64,000 nt of DNA. Source: Marinobacter sp. C7 (GTDB taxonomy: Bacteria > Pseudomonadota > Gammaproteobacteria > Pseudomonadales > Oleiphilaceae). A program made the translations under genes and the position numbers. Where the stretch lies: the NCBI RefSeq assembly GCF_022343555.1, contig NZ_JAKQZH010000001.1:682001-746000 (forward strand), read 5' to 3'. The notes beneath the pieces were generated by a model, which ran no database searches, had not been told where the DNA came from, and saw only the letters and a program-made list of their open reading frames with translations. Below are positions 16,534-24,653 of the stretch, in pieces; the stretch's first letter is position 1, and the number at the start of each line of letters is the position of its first letter.

Positions 16534-16606
16534 AGGTTACTTGTCCGTTGCAGGTATACTATGGTTGCCTGTATTCTGTTATCAACTAGTATACGTTTAG
16601 TAACCT
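16534..16606. promoter_or_regulatory. nested inverted repeats between mdaB-like and hxlR-like genes
   Basis: Outer arms AGGTTACT (16,534-16,541) and AGTAACCT (16,599-16,606), and inner arms GTATACT (16,554-16,560) and AGTATAC (16,588-16,594), are exact inverted pairs. They lie in the 120-bp intergenic region of a divergent regulator/target pair, the usual position for HxlR-family operators, and could cover both promoters. Confidence 0.6.
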
Positions 16607-16628
16607 GATTTTTATTGAAGGTGTAATC

Positions 16629-16988
16629 ATGGGAAGCCATGTGGAAACAGACGCTCAAGGCCGAAAAACCGCGATCAATGTCTGCTTGGAACCCTGCGCC
16701 ATTGAGCGCGGCATGCGCATCATTGGAGGCAAGTGGACGGGGTCGATCATCTTCCACCTGAAAGACGGCCCGGTGCGCTTCAATGATCTGGCTCGCATGC
16801 TCGGCGGCGCCAGCAAGAAAATGATTGATCAACGGCTGAAGGAGTTGGAGGCCCGAAAGATGGTGGTGCGGAAAGTGATCAACGACCGGCCAGTGGCGGT
16901 GACCTACGAGCTGACGGACTTTGGGCGCAGTGCATTGAAGATTTTGGATGAGTTGCGGGTGTGGTCAGACGAGCACAACATCAAGTAA
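16629..16988 (+). CDS. HxlR-family transcriptional regulator
   Basis: A 119-residue winged-helix protein with the HxlR core GGKWTGSIIFHLKDGPVRFNDL and SKKMIDQRLKELEARKMV. Two cysteines (CLEPC, about residues 18-22) precede the DNA-binding domain; cysteines in this region sense electrophiles in some HxlR/MarR-like proteins, so thiol-based regulation of the divergent mdaB-cupin-GFA operon is plausible. ATG 16629 follows GAAGGTG. Confidence 0.85.
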   Translation: MGSHVETDAQGRKTAINVCLEPCAIERGMRIIGGKWTGSIIFHLKDGPVRFNDLARMLGGASKKMIDQRLKELEARKMVVRKVINDRPVAVTYELTDFGRSALKILDELRVWSDEHNIK

Positions 16989-17023
16989 CTGACCTGAGAA
17001 AGTGCGATGAATTCTTGGATTGT

Positions 17024-17042
17024 GAATGCCCGCTTTGCGACC
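17024..17042 (+). repeat. dispersed motif copy 3
   Basis: GAATGCCCGCTTTGCGACC differs from the consensus by one base. It follows the hxlR-like gene by 35 bases. No paired left arm or inverted partner is evident. The gap 16,989-17,158 contains nothing else I can support. Confidence 0.65.
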
Positions 17043-17158
17043 AGTGCTCCTATAATCCCCGTCCGGCCGAAGCACTGTCGACAAATCCTGTGAACTAGGC
17101 TTAGCCCAAAGACAAGTATTGGGAGCAGACTCGCGACCTCGGTCTCAGTTCAGGCCAA

Positions 17159-17563
17159 TTAGAGGGCGCGACATTTCCCCGCGACCAGCCAGGGGCTGCG
17201 GTTGGAGCTGGCAGCCAGATGGCTGCCCGGGGAAGTGGCCACGAAGCGCAGGTTGGCCAGATTTAGCTGGAAGGTGGCTTGATTGTGAAGGTCGCTGACC
17301 ACGTAGTCATCCCGAACCTGGTAGTTGGCAAACGCCACGGCGGGGCCGTCGCCTTCGCGCACAGTAATAAGCTGGGGCTTTTCCAGCAGGAAGACGAGGC
17401 GTTTGAGCCGGTTCTTCTCACGAAACCCGGTGCGATAACCCGCCGTGCTGGTCACGTGGTCACCCCGACAGACGTATTCGACCTCTTTTCCAAAAGCTTC
17501 TTCCGCAGTCACGGAGGCGGAGAACAGCGTCAGCAGGAGCCCGGCAACCAGATATTTGAGCAT
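17159..17563 (-). CDS. secreted protein of unknown function
   Basis: About 134 residues from an ATG near 17,563. It has a clear signal peptide (hydrophobic segment ending ASVTA) and a small mature domain of predicted beta structure with two cysteines (YVCRGDH and AGKCRAL) that could form a disulfide. I do not recognise the family. It lies on the - strand between + strand motif copies 3 and 4, so this unit may be a cassette-like insert carrying a reversed gene. Confidence 0.5.
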   Translation of the reverse strand: MLKYLVAGLLLTLFSASVTAEEAFGKEVEYVCRGDHVTSTAGYRTGFREKNRLKRLVFLLEKPQLITVREGDGPAVAFANYQVRDDYVVSDLHNQATFQLNLANLRFVATSPGSHLAASSNRSPWLVAGKCRAL

Positions 17564-17736
17564 GGTTGTGTTACATGTAGTCAAAAGTTCTCCCGGAGGC
17601 CGTTGGACATTTTACGCGCGTAGGCGGGAAGTCAATCGTTCACTAAGAGCCAGTTAAACTCTCTTTTGCCGGACAAGGGGCACGCCGATTCGCGACTCCA
17701 GAATTGCCGCGAAGCTTCCCGTCGATCGGGCAACCT

Positions 17737-17755
17737 GAATGTCCGCTTTGCGACC
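17737..17755 (+). repeat. dispersed motif copy 4
   Basis: An exact copy of GAATGTCCGCTTTGCGACC. Upstream bases include GCCGGACA at about 17,669-17,676, which can pair with the TGTCCGC of the motif to give an imperfect attC-like hairpin of about 90 bases. AAACAAAAGTGTTAG (about 17,778-17,792) resembles, with mutations, the inverted partner seen after copies 2 and 8. Confidence 0.65.
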
Positions 17756-17787
17756 TTCCGCATCCCAGGCAATACTTAAACAAAAGT

Positions 17788-17794
17788 GTTAGTT
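17788..17794 (+). other. core-site-like GTTAGTT (cassette C left end)
   Basis: GTTAGTT lies 16 bases before the ATG of the next small gene. Its reverse complement AACTAAC matches AACTAAG at 18,107-18,113 in six of seven positions, right before that gene's stop codon. This repeats the cassette geometry seen at 67/972. Confidence 0.45.
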
Positions 17795-17810
17795 TCACTT
17801 GGTATCGGAT

Positions 17811-18119
17811 ATGAGTTTGGATTTTGAAAACCAGGTAGCGCTTGATCTCATGCAAGTACTACTAGGCTCAATTTCAGCCAATGTCAGAGGTGTCTCCTTC
17901 GAGTATGAAAAAGGACGAGTGCTTATTCACTATCTACTCGCGGAGGACAGTTTTGAAGATAGGGACGAGGCTATGGATATGCTGGCTGAGTTCGAAGCAT
18001 TGCAGACTAAACCCTTCGACATTGAATGCAGAGTCGCCGTGTCTTCGGAAGTGTTGCCCAACGGAGTGGGTTCACTAAAGGGACGACCGATATATGCCCG
18101 CAAAGAAACTAAGGAGTAG
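17811..18119 (+). CDS. small orphan protein (cassette C gene)
   Basis: A 102-residue acidic protein from ATG 17811; a TTG 12 bases upstream is in frame but less likely. It is predicted alpha/beta, with the strand pattern FEYEKGRVLIHYLL followed by a helix with EDRDEAMDMLAEFEALQ. The general look is that of small immunity or antitoxin-like cassette products, but I recognise no family and give no function. Bounded by motif copies 4 and 5. Confidence 0.5.
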   Translation: MSLDFENQVALDLMQVLLGSISANVRGVSFEYEKGRVLIHYLLAEDSFEDRDEAMDMLAEFEALQTKPFDIECRVAVSSEVLPNGVGSLKGRPIYARKETKE

Positions 18120-18212
18120 TTGCAGTTTGTTCTGGACTTACCCCCGACACGCACGACATGGCCAGTCTTTAAAGGGGCCCAGGCGTCGGGTCTGAGTGTT
18201 CACTTTGCGACC
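18107..18212 (+). repeat. attC-like site C with motif copy 5
   Basis: The site begins AACTAAG, two bases, then GTAGTTGCAGTTTGTTCTGG, followed by GGACTTACCCC; it ends in motif copy 5, GAGTGTTCACTTTGCGACC (18,194-18,212). CCCGAC in the left arm pairs with GTCGGG in the right arm. The left arm matches the sites at 18,532 and 31,510 in the same register. The site overlaps the stop codon of its gene, as cassette attC sites often do. Confidence 0.55.
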
Positions 18213-18274
18213 GGCGCCTCCTCTTTTGCTCCGCAGAACCGCTTGCGGTTTAATGCGAATTCAAACTAGTAAAT

Positions 18275-18281
18275 GTTATGC
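18275..18281 (+). other. core-site-like GTTATGC before small gene
   Basis: Same 7-mer as at 67-73. It lies 14 bases before the ATG at 18,296. The exact complement GCATAAC occurs downstream at 19,430-19,436, beyond the recombinase gene, so one cassette unit could contain both genes; alternatively the 18,532 site ends the unit. Confidence 0.4.
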
Positions 18282-18295
18282 GTTTCGGGGGCTGA

Positions 18296-18520
18296 ATGTC
18301 ATTTCCAAAACATAGTGTTGTTGTGGCCACTGATATAAATCCCAGAGATGGTATTGGTGTCGAGATATACCAGGATGATGAGCTTGTGCTGGAGATCTTC
18401 CGAGACGATACGGAACGGACCAGAACGGTCACCGTATTCAAAGAGTCGGTATCCTTGGAATTAATGGAAGAGGCTATCCGCAGGTTCAAAGAAGAAGGTC
18501 TGTGGGATTTCATTGAATAA
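18296..18520 (+). CDS. small orphan protein (cassette D gene)
   Basis: A 74-residue protein starting at ATG 18296. It is rich in Glu and Asp, with a beta-hairpin pattern (VGVEIYQDDELVLEIFRDD style) and a C-terminal helix ending LWDFIE. No family recognised. Size, orientation and flanking attC-like sites fit an integron cassette product. Confidence 0.5.
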   Translation: MSFPKHSVVVATDINPRDGIGVEIYQDDELVLEIFRDDTERTRTVTVFKESVSLELMEEAIRRFKEEGLWDFIE

Positions 18521-18531
18521 GGCGAGTAAAC

Positions 18532-18651
18532 ACAAAACAAGGCATTCCAGTATGTTCTGGACTTCCCCCGCAAAGCACTACAACTTGGAGCCGAAAACGG
18601 AGGCACTTTTTGTTGCCTTGATCGGCCAATCTGAATGTCCGCTTTGCGACC
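18532..18651 (+). repeat. attC-like site D with motif copy 6
   Basis: The site starts ACAAAAC-AA-GGCATTCCAGTATGTTCTGG and continues GGACTTCCCCC, matching site C in register. It ends with an exact motif copy 6, GAATGTCCGCTTTGCGACC, at 18,633-18,651. Inner complementary segments around GGAGCC and GGAGGC allow a stem. Length 120 bp. Confidence 0.55.
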
Positions 18652-18721
18652 AGGTTGGCCAGCAGGAAACAGTCTTCTGAACCATACTTAAAGGCCCTTA
18701 CCCTCCGAAGAGGGCCGTGTC

Positions 18722-19336
18722 ATGACATTTGCTATCAGCAAAGCTCCCTGGAACAAGGGAAAGCTCGTTGGCCAGAAGCTACCGCTCAAACTCGAACAAA
18801 TATGGGCAATCCGCATTCGATTAGAGATTGCAAAGAACATCCGCGAGCTGGCGATGTTCAACATGGCAATTGACTGCAAACTCCGATCCTGCGATCTGGT
18901 AAAGCTTTTGGTTCGAGATATTTCCAGAAACGGTGAGGTTCTGGATCGGGCGCAAGTCATTCAGCAGAAGACCAGTCAGCCTGTTCAGTTTGAGATAACC
19001 AAAAAGACGCGCGAATCGGTCGAAGCATGGATCGAGTTGCGCGGACTCTCGGGTATGGATTATTTGTGGCCGAGCCGGATGCGAAAGTTTGACCATATCA
19101 CTACTCATCAATACGCCCGTCTTGTCAAAAAGTGGATTACCAGCATTGGACTTGATCCTTCGGTCTATGCAACCCATTCAATGAGACGCAGCAAAGCAAC
19201 ATTGATCTACAAGAAGACCAAGAATCTTCGAGCTGTACAGTTGCTATTGGGACACACAAATATGTCGAGCACCGTGCGGTACCTTGGCGTCGAAGTCGAG
19301 GATGCTCTGGAGATAGCTGAGAGTATCGAGATCTAA
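18722..19336 (+). CDS. short tyrosine recombinase/integrase
   Basis: A 204-residue protein containing only a catalytic domain, like FimB/FimE in size, and lacking the N-terminal arm-binding domain of phage and integron integrases. Catalytic residues appear intact: Arg55 in CKLRSCDL, His152 and Arg155 in THSMRRS, His178 in LLGHTN and nucleophile Tyr188 in STVRYLGV. It is not IntI-like, because it is about 120 residues too short and lacks the IntI insert region. Motif copy 6 lies 70 bases upstream and a perfect palindrome with an attC-type core lies 88 bases downstream. Target unknown. Confidence 0.85.
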   Translation: MTFAISKAPWNKGKLVGQKLPLKLEQIWAIRIRLEIAKNIRELAMFNMAIDCKLRSCDLVKLLVRDISRNGEVLDRAQVIQQKTSQPVQFEITKKTRESVEAWIELRGLSGMDYLWPSRMRKFDHITTHQYARLVKKWITSIGLDPSVYATHSMRRSKATLIYKKTKNLRAVQLLLGHTNMSSTVRYLGVEVEDALEIAESIEI

Positions 19337-19423
19337 ATGCGTAACTAGGCTCCTTAGTTCCTGGATGCCGCAGACGCTGACAGCCCCGGTCGATGATCAC
19401 CCTCGGGTTTCGAACAGGCTCCT

Positions 19424-19463
19424 CCAGTCGCATAACAAAAGCGAACATTTGTTATGCGACTGG
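19424..19463. repeat. perfect 16-bp palindrome with GCATAAC/GTTATGC core
   Basis: Arms CCAGTCGCATAACAAA (19,424-19,439) and TTTGTTATGCGACTGG (19,448-19,463) are perfectly complementary around the loop AGCGAACA. The arms contain the 7-mers GCATAAC and GTTATGC of cassette A. Across the loop, AAAGCGAACATT is the reverse complement of the first part of the dispersed motif (AATGTTCGCTTT form, as in copy 2). The remainder of the 19,337-19,680 gap shows no other feature. It could be a recombination site of the adjacent enzyme or a terminator; no T-run follows. Confidence 0.7.
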
Positions 19464-19680
19464 GCTGAGCTAAAAAAAGAACTGGATTTACACCAATCAA
19501 CTATAAAATCCTGGCCTTTTTACTCATGCGCAGTTTATAGTTCAGCGAAGTTGTCAGCGCTAATTGAATAAATAAAAATTATATTTTAACTATTCAATCC
19601 CGTGATTTAGTTCATATTTGTGATTTGGAGCAACGTTCCTGAACCAGGAAATATAGGGCTTCTCCATATTATACTTAATT

Positions 19681-20529
19681 CTATCCGAATATCCGCAAGT
19701 ACCGTTCCAGTGAACTATCAAACCATCTTTCTTCTGTGTACCGTCCAATTAATGATTTATAATGAAGCTCATTATCTGAAGGCGTACGGCCAGACAACTC
19801 CGACAACGCGTGATAGGTGGCAACAATTGACGACTCAAAAGGTGAATGGCCATTTAGGAGTAGCTTGATATTGAAGCTAGAGTACATCTCTTCCGTGAGT
19901 GTATTTTTTCTACCGTAGGTAATTAGCATCTTTGGCTTGCTGCTGGCTGTTGAGATCAACTCCAACTGCTCAGGATCATTCACGCCAGCTAAACATATAC
20001 CATCTACACCAATCTCAGAATACTGAAAGACTCTTTCTGCCACCGCCTCAATGTCTTCACCAGAAACGATCTGAGTTCTCGCGATTATTCCGAAACTATC
20101 AGAACGTCTTGCATCGAGCGCAGCGGACAGTTTATCAATTTGCTCCTGCTGAGAGATTAGTTGGGTCTTTGGTTGTTTGTACGCGATCGGTAAATTCGTA
20201 TCCTCGATTGTGACAGCAGTTGCTCCCGCCATTTCCAGCTCCACGACGGTACGCATCGTATTGAGGGCGTTTCCATAGCCCGCATCTCCGTCCACTATGA
20301 TTTTCAAGTTCGACGACTGGCTCGTGCGTTTTACCAGGTCGCAGAGCTCTGTGGAGGTGAGCAACATAAGGTCAGGTGTTCCCAGCATGCTCAAAGAAGC
20401 TACGGATCCCCCTACCATTCCATATTTGAAGCCGAGGTCAACCGCCATCCGGGCAGCGATTGGGCAATGGACTGAAGCTAAGATTTCGTAGCTCTGTGTT
20501 TCATTAAGAAGATTGGAAAATGCTGTCAT
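19681..20529 (-). CDS. oxaloacetate decarboxylase, ICL/PEP mutase superfamily (PA4872-like)
   Basis: A 282-residue TIM-barrel enzyme from ATG 20529 (GAAGGT ribosome site); an upstream start would add 31 odd residues. The body follows Pseudomonas aeruginosa PA4872: GGSVASLSMLGTPDL, DGDAGYGNALNTMRTV (metal loop) and IEDTNLPI. The catalytic Cys of lyases in this superfamily (KKCGH) is absent, replaced by PIAYKQPKTQL, as in PA4872, which decarboxylates oxaloacetate to pyruvate. Last gene of the tartrate operon, it would consume the oxaloacetate made by TtdAB. Confidence 0.75.
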   Translation of the reverse strand: MTAFSNLLNETQSYEILASVHCPIAARMAVDLGFKYGMVGGSVASLSMLGTPDLMLLTSTELCDLVKRTSQSSNLKIIVDGDAGYGNALNTMRTVVELEMAGATAVTIEDTNLPIAYKQPKTQLISQQEQIDKLSAALDARRSDSFGIIARTQIVSGEDIEAVAERVFQYSEIGVDGICLAGVNDPEQLELISTASSKPKMLITYGRKNTLTEEMYSSFNIKLLLNGHSPFESSIVATYHALSELSGRTPSDNELHYKSLIGRYTEERWFDSSLERYLRIFG

Positions 20530-20666
20530 TGAATACCTTCTAAGGAATAGTGACCCTACCAACCTTTTGAGTGGAAGCACATGTGGCTGATCTGTGCCGG
20601 AAATGTCTATTAAAACAGACATTCCGGCACAGATTAGCTCAACTAGACGGTTAGGGGTGCTGTTAG

Positions 20667-22898
20667 TCAGGCACGAGCGACCATAGATTCTCGGTTAACA
20701 ATCTTCTGAAGTATGAACACTGCACCTGCAACTCCAAGGCCCACCAAATCTGTAATCAATCCACCCGAAATCATTAGGAAAGCTGCGGCTGCCAAAGTCA
20801 GGCGAACAATGAAACTTGCGCAATTTCCTACAAACCACCCCTGAACAGCGCATGCGAGCAAGAAAATACCGAATACAGCGGTGAAGCCTGAACGAAGTAC
20901 ATGTAACCATTCACCTTCCATTAGCAGTGTCGAGTTGTAGAAAAACATGAACGGTACAACAAAGGCCGCGATGCCAATCTTAAATGATGCCAGGGACGTT
21001 TTTAGAGGGTTGGCTCCCGAAATCCCGGCAGCAGCGAAAGATGCCAGAGCCACCGGGGGTGTTATGGCTGATACGACCGCAAAATAGAAAACGAAGAAGT
21101 GCGCAGTCAGCAATGGAATGCCTAAATCGACCAATCCCGGGGCTACAACTGATGCGGCGACGGCGTAAGCTGCTGTAGTTGGCATCCCCATACCCAAAAG
21201 AATCGCGATACACATGGCAAAGAAAAGTGCCAGCAATTGTGACGTGTCAGCCAAGCTCAGGAGTAGATTGGAGAAACGAGCGCCGACCCCTGTGAGCGAA
21301 ATCACGCCAACTATAATGCCTGCGCATGCACAGACAGCAATAATTTGAATCGACATGTGCCCCGCGATTTCAAACGCACCATAGACTCTTCTCAAATTCA
21401 TTTTGTAAGGAGTAAACCAACTAACGACAGCTGCCGATATTGTAGCCAGGGTGCCCGCACGGATAACCGAATATCCCATAAAAAGCGCCACAATCAAGAT
21501 CAAGATTGGAACAAACAGGTACACTTGGCGCACCATATTGGAAACGCGGGGTAACTCTTCTTTTCGCATTCCCTTCATGCCTAATTTGGCTGCTTCAAAG
21601 TCAACCATGAAGAAAATCGACACAAAGTAGAGAATGGCCGGAATGATCGCTGCGATGGCAATATCCGAATACGGAATTCCCGTCACTTCAGCCATAATGA
21701 ATGCTCCGGCACCCATAATTGGCGGCATAATTTGACCACCAGTCGATGCAGCTGCTTCGATCGCACCTGCTGTATTCTTCTCGTACCCGACCTTTTTCAT
21801 CAACGGAATCGTTAATGAGCCGGTCGCAACAACATTGCCGGCAGACGTACCATTGATCATGCCCATGAGGCCCGATGCAAAAATGGCGACCTTCGCTGGC
21901 CCCCCTCGGGCTTTACCTGCTATTGCGAAGGCAAAGTTCACGAAATAATCGCCAACTTTGGATGCTTGCAAGAATGCCGCAAAAATTATGAATAGAATGA
22001 TGTAGGTTGAAGATACAGCAGTGGTTGGGCCCAGTACGCCAGCGTCAGTGTATACCTGGCTGAAAAAGCGCTCCCAAGTAATAGCGGGTGAGTTAAGGAA
22101 GCTGGGTAGAAACTCACCGATAAACACGTAAACCAAGAACACGGTGGCGATCACAACCAAGGCCATACCTGCCACGCGTCGAGTGAGTTCCATGATCAGG
22201 GCGGTTCCAGCAACGGCCGCCATAGAGATACCAACTGGAGCAAAGGCTGTTCCAGTTGAATTTCTCATCTGTGTTCCATAAATCGTAATTAAATAGACTG
22301 CAACGGCAAGTGTAGATACTACGAGGACAAAATCGTGTGGAGCGAACCTGCCACGGCTTTGTTTATCAAACCATGAGAGTATGATAGAGCCCCCTGTTGC
22401 TACCCATAATGGGGCGCCATAAAGCCATATCTCATTGAATCTGATGTCTTTGTTTATCCCATTCCAGTTAGATCCAGAAGCGATCTCCCATGCAAAATAA
22501 AAAGCCATGCCGAGTGAGAATAGCCCGCAAATCAGCAATGGATAGGCTACGACCCGAATTGCTCTCGAACCGGGCTTCTGACCATCAGGGAATCCTGTAG
22601 CCGAGAACATTAAGAAGCCAAGTATCAATGCGCCTGCGACGTGTGCAATACGGAAGTTCCAGGTTTCAATGGGGAAGTCGGGTAGAAAGGGAATGTCGAC
22701 CAAGCCGCCCGTCATTACCTTAATGCCTACGCCGTTTAAGGCGAGCATATGAAATGCTGCATACACCACCGCAATGAGCGTTACGATTTGATAGGAGCGC
22801 CCTTTAAAGAGTCGTAGGTTTGACTCCACTGGTTCATCATCCACCCCTTGGGCGATAAGGTGGTCTGGCTTTTTAGCCAAATTCTTGTCGTTATTCAT
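20667..22898 (-). CDS. TRAP transporter fused 4TM/12TM permease
   Basis: A 743-residue polytopic membrane protein. The N-terminal part carries the small-subunit-like helices and the C-terminal part the large subunit, with hallmark segments MINGTSAGNVVATGSLTIPLMKKVGY and GGQIMPPIMGAGAFIMAE near residues 350-400 and GMGMPTTAAYAVAA near 580. Such fused permeases work with TAXI binding proteins, and one is encoded 86 bases upstream. In the tartrate operon it would import tartrate or a related acid. Confidence 0.85.
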   Translation of the reverse strand: MNNDKNLAKKPDHLIAQGVDDEPVESNLRLFKGRSYQIVTLIAVVYAAFHMLALNGVGIKVMTGGLVDIPFLPDFPIETWNFRIAHVAGALILGFLMFSATGFPDGQKPGSRAIRVVAYPLLICGLFSLGMAFYFAWEIASGSNWNGINKDIRFNEIWLYGAPLWVATGGSIILSWFDKQSRGRFAPHDFVLVVSTLAVAVYLITIYGTQMRNSTGTAFAPVGISMAAVAGTALIMELTRRVAGMALVVIATVFLVYVFIGEFLPSFLNSPAITWERFFSQVYTDAGVLGPTTAVSSTYIILFIIFAAFLQASKVGDYFVNFAFAIAGKARGGPAKVAIFASGLMGMINGTSAGNVVATGSLTIPLMKKVGYEKNTAGAIEAAASTGGQIMPPIMGAGAFIMAEVTGIPYSDIAIAAIIPAILYFVSIFFMVDFEAAKLGMKGMRKEELPRVSNMVRQVYLFVPILILIVALFMGYSVIRAGTLATISAAVVSWFTPYKMNLRRVYGAFEIAGHMSIQIIAVCACAGIIVGVISLTGVGARFSNLLLSLADTSQLLALFFAMCIAILLGMGMPTTAAYAVAASVVAPGLVDLGIPLLTAHFFVFYFAVVSAITPPVALASFAAAGISGANPLKTSLASFKIGIAAFVVPFMFFYNSTLLMEGEWLHVLRSGFTAVFGIFLLACAVQGWFVGNCASFIVRLTLAAAAFLMISGGLITDLVGLGVAGAVFILQKIVNRESMVARA

Positions 22899-22984
22899 GA
22901 CTAGACCTTCGCTTGGTATAGCGCCACATTAGTGTGAAAAACGCGTGGCACCCAAAAAAGCCAGGAGGCCACGCAAAAACCTGA

Positions 22985-23962
22985 TTAGTTATGAATTAAT
23001 TTCGGAGGAATATTGCCCCCATTTTCGTTAAACCAGCGCGCAGCTCCGGGATGCCATGGCAGGAAGGTATTCTTATCCCAGTGCTTTGCCAGTGTGGTGC
23101 GCGCTCCTTTGTGAGCTTGAACCATGCGCTCATTGTCACCCATCACTGCTTTTACGGCTTCGTATACAAACGACTCTGGAAGGTCGCAATTTGCGATTGC
23201 AAAGTTCCACATGGCGACAGAGCGGGCTGGAGTTTCAAGGCTGTTGTATACGCTGGCTGGGATTTCGTAGTCACTGACAGGAAGGGCGTTAATGATTTTC
23301 GCTTGTTCGTCTTCAGTAAATTCAATAATGTTAATGTCAGTTTGTACCTCGAGCTGACTGACCGCTGGAACTGGCACACCAGCTGCAAATGCCACCACGT
23401 CAAGCAGCCCATCCTGAAGTTGCCCGCCAAGATCTGACCATCCACCATTTCGGCGCTCAAATTTCAGGCCCAGGGTTTCCAACATAAGTGGGAAATAGGT
23501 ATCAGAGGTAGATCCCGCCGGACCAAACCCAATGACGGCGCCATCGGGAATGTCTGCGATGGATGTAATGCCAGATGACATCAGTGCTGTGATAGAGAAC
23601 GGCGTCTGGTACATGGGAAACATTGCACAGGCATTGTCCAGCGGTATTCCTGGCGCTATGGCATTATTTCCCTCCAGCGATTCTCTTGCAGGGCCCATGG
23701 TTGTCATGCCGAAATGGTTATCGCCTGTATGAACCAAGGCCATGTTTTGCATGGGGCCTCCGGTTACTTCCGCACCACCCGTTACTCCTGTTTGCTCAGA
23801 TACGATGTTTGCCCAAGCGGTGCCGTACCCAAAATATGCGCCGCCTTGTGACCCAGTGCCTACGGTAAAGCTCTCCGGCCACGCAGACTTGTCTTCCGCA
23901 AACAGGGAAGGTGATGCGGCTACCAGAGCCACAGAAAAAACAAGGGTTTTAATTGTTTTCAT
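22985..23962 (-). CDS. TAXI-family TRAP solute-binding protein
   Basis: About 325 residues from ATG 23962; an extra four-codon start is possible. A signal peptide (MKTIKTLVFSVALVAASPSLFA) precedes the TAXI domain, which has the family opening FTVGTGSQGGAYFGYGTAWA near the mature N-terminus and IGFGPAGSTSDTYFP mid-protein. It is the periplasmic receptor for the permease encoded downstream. Operon position after ttdB supports tartrate as ligand, by inference. Confidence 0.85.
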   Translation of the reverse strand: MKTIKTLVFSVALVAASPSLFAEDKSAWPESFTVGTGSQGGAYFGYGTAWANIVSEQTGVTGGAEVTGGPMQNMALVHTGDNHFGMTTMGPARESLEGNNAIAPGIPLDNACAMFPMYQTPFSITALMSSGITSIADIPDGAVIGFGPAGSTSDTYFPLMLETLGLKFERRNGGWSDLGGQLQDGLLDVVAFAAGVPVPAVSQLEVQTDINIIEFTEDEQAKIINALPVSDYEIPASVYNSLETPARSVAMWNFAIANCDLPESFVYEAVKAVMGDNERMVQAHKGARTTLAKHWDKNTFLPWHPGAARWFNENGGNIPPKLIHN

Positions 23963-24044
23963 GACAATCTCCAATATTTATTTGTTTTTAGATTTTTCTG
24001 CGTTAGAAATTAACCTTGATATCTAGGTCGATTAACGAGGTAGC

Positions 24045-24653
24045 TTATTTTATGAACTTAACCTGCTCGCTAATTCGTTCTAATACCGAGGACTTTCGCT
24101 CGTTGTAGGTTTTTTTATTTGTTTCGAATAGGTTGTTGCCGTGGGTATCAATGGAAATAATCAGAGGGCCGAAGCCTTTTACACGGTTTATCCAGAGTGT
24201 CTCTGGCATACCTAGGTCCTTCCACTCAGCACCTTCTATCGCTTCTACTTTCGTTGCGGCGACAACTGCACAGCCGCCTGGAAAAACCGCGTGAACAGCC
24301 TTGTTTTCTGCGCATCCAGCGGCTGTTTCCGGACCCATCCCCCCCTTACCGATAATTAGCCTGACGCCAGTCTTTTTAATGAATTCGCGCTCAAACTTTT
24401 CCATTCGCATACTGGTAGTCGGTCCAATCGAGACCATTTCGTAGCTACCGTCATCTTTTTCTCGAACGATTGGGCCTGCATGGAAAATTGCGCCACCGAC
24501 AAGATCAACCGGGAGTTCCTGCCCATATTCAATTAGACGCCGATGGGCCACATCCCTACAGGTGATGAGTGTTCCATCAAGGTAAACAATGTCGCCCGCC
24601 TTTAGCTCTTCTAGGTCTTCGATGGAAATAGGGGTTTTTAATACTTTTTTCAT
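24045..24653 (-). CDS. ttdB: L(+)-tartrate dehydratase beta subunit
   Basis: A 202-residue protein from ATG 24653, overlapping the ttdA stop in ATGA; the longer open frame is not used. It aligns from memory over its whole length with E. coli Ttd[54 protein letters not shown] and [15 protein letters not shown]. With TtdA it dehydrates L(+)-tartrate to oxaloacetate. Class I fumarase beta domains look similar, but the E. coli TtdB match is closer. Confidence 0.88.
   Translation of the reverse strand: MKKVLKTPISIEDLEELKAGDIVYLDGTLITCRDVAHRRLIEYGQELPVDLVGGAIFHAGPIVREKDDGSYEMVSIGPTTSMRMEKFEREFIKKTGVRLIIGKGGMGPETAAGCAENKAVHAVFPGGCAVVAATKVEAIEGAEWKDLGMPETLWINRVKGFGPLIISIDTHGNNLFETNKKTYNERKSSVLERISEQVKFIK

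Noticed and set aside
18722..19336. Integron integrase IntI
   Set aside because: Far too short and without the IntI-specific extra helix region.
18633..19463. Recombinase segment read as an insertion sequence with terminal inverted repeats
   Set aside because: The inverted pieces are short, differ at each end and there are no target duplications or transposase; a recombination-site reading fits better.
19681..20529. 2-methylisocitrate lyase or isocitrate lyase
   Set aside because: The KKCGH catalytic loop is missing and the loop and N-terminus match the PA4872 oxaloacetate decarboxylase group.
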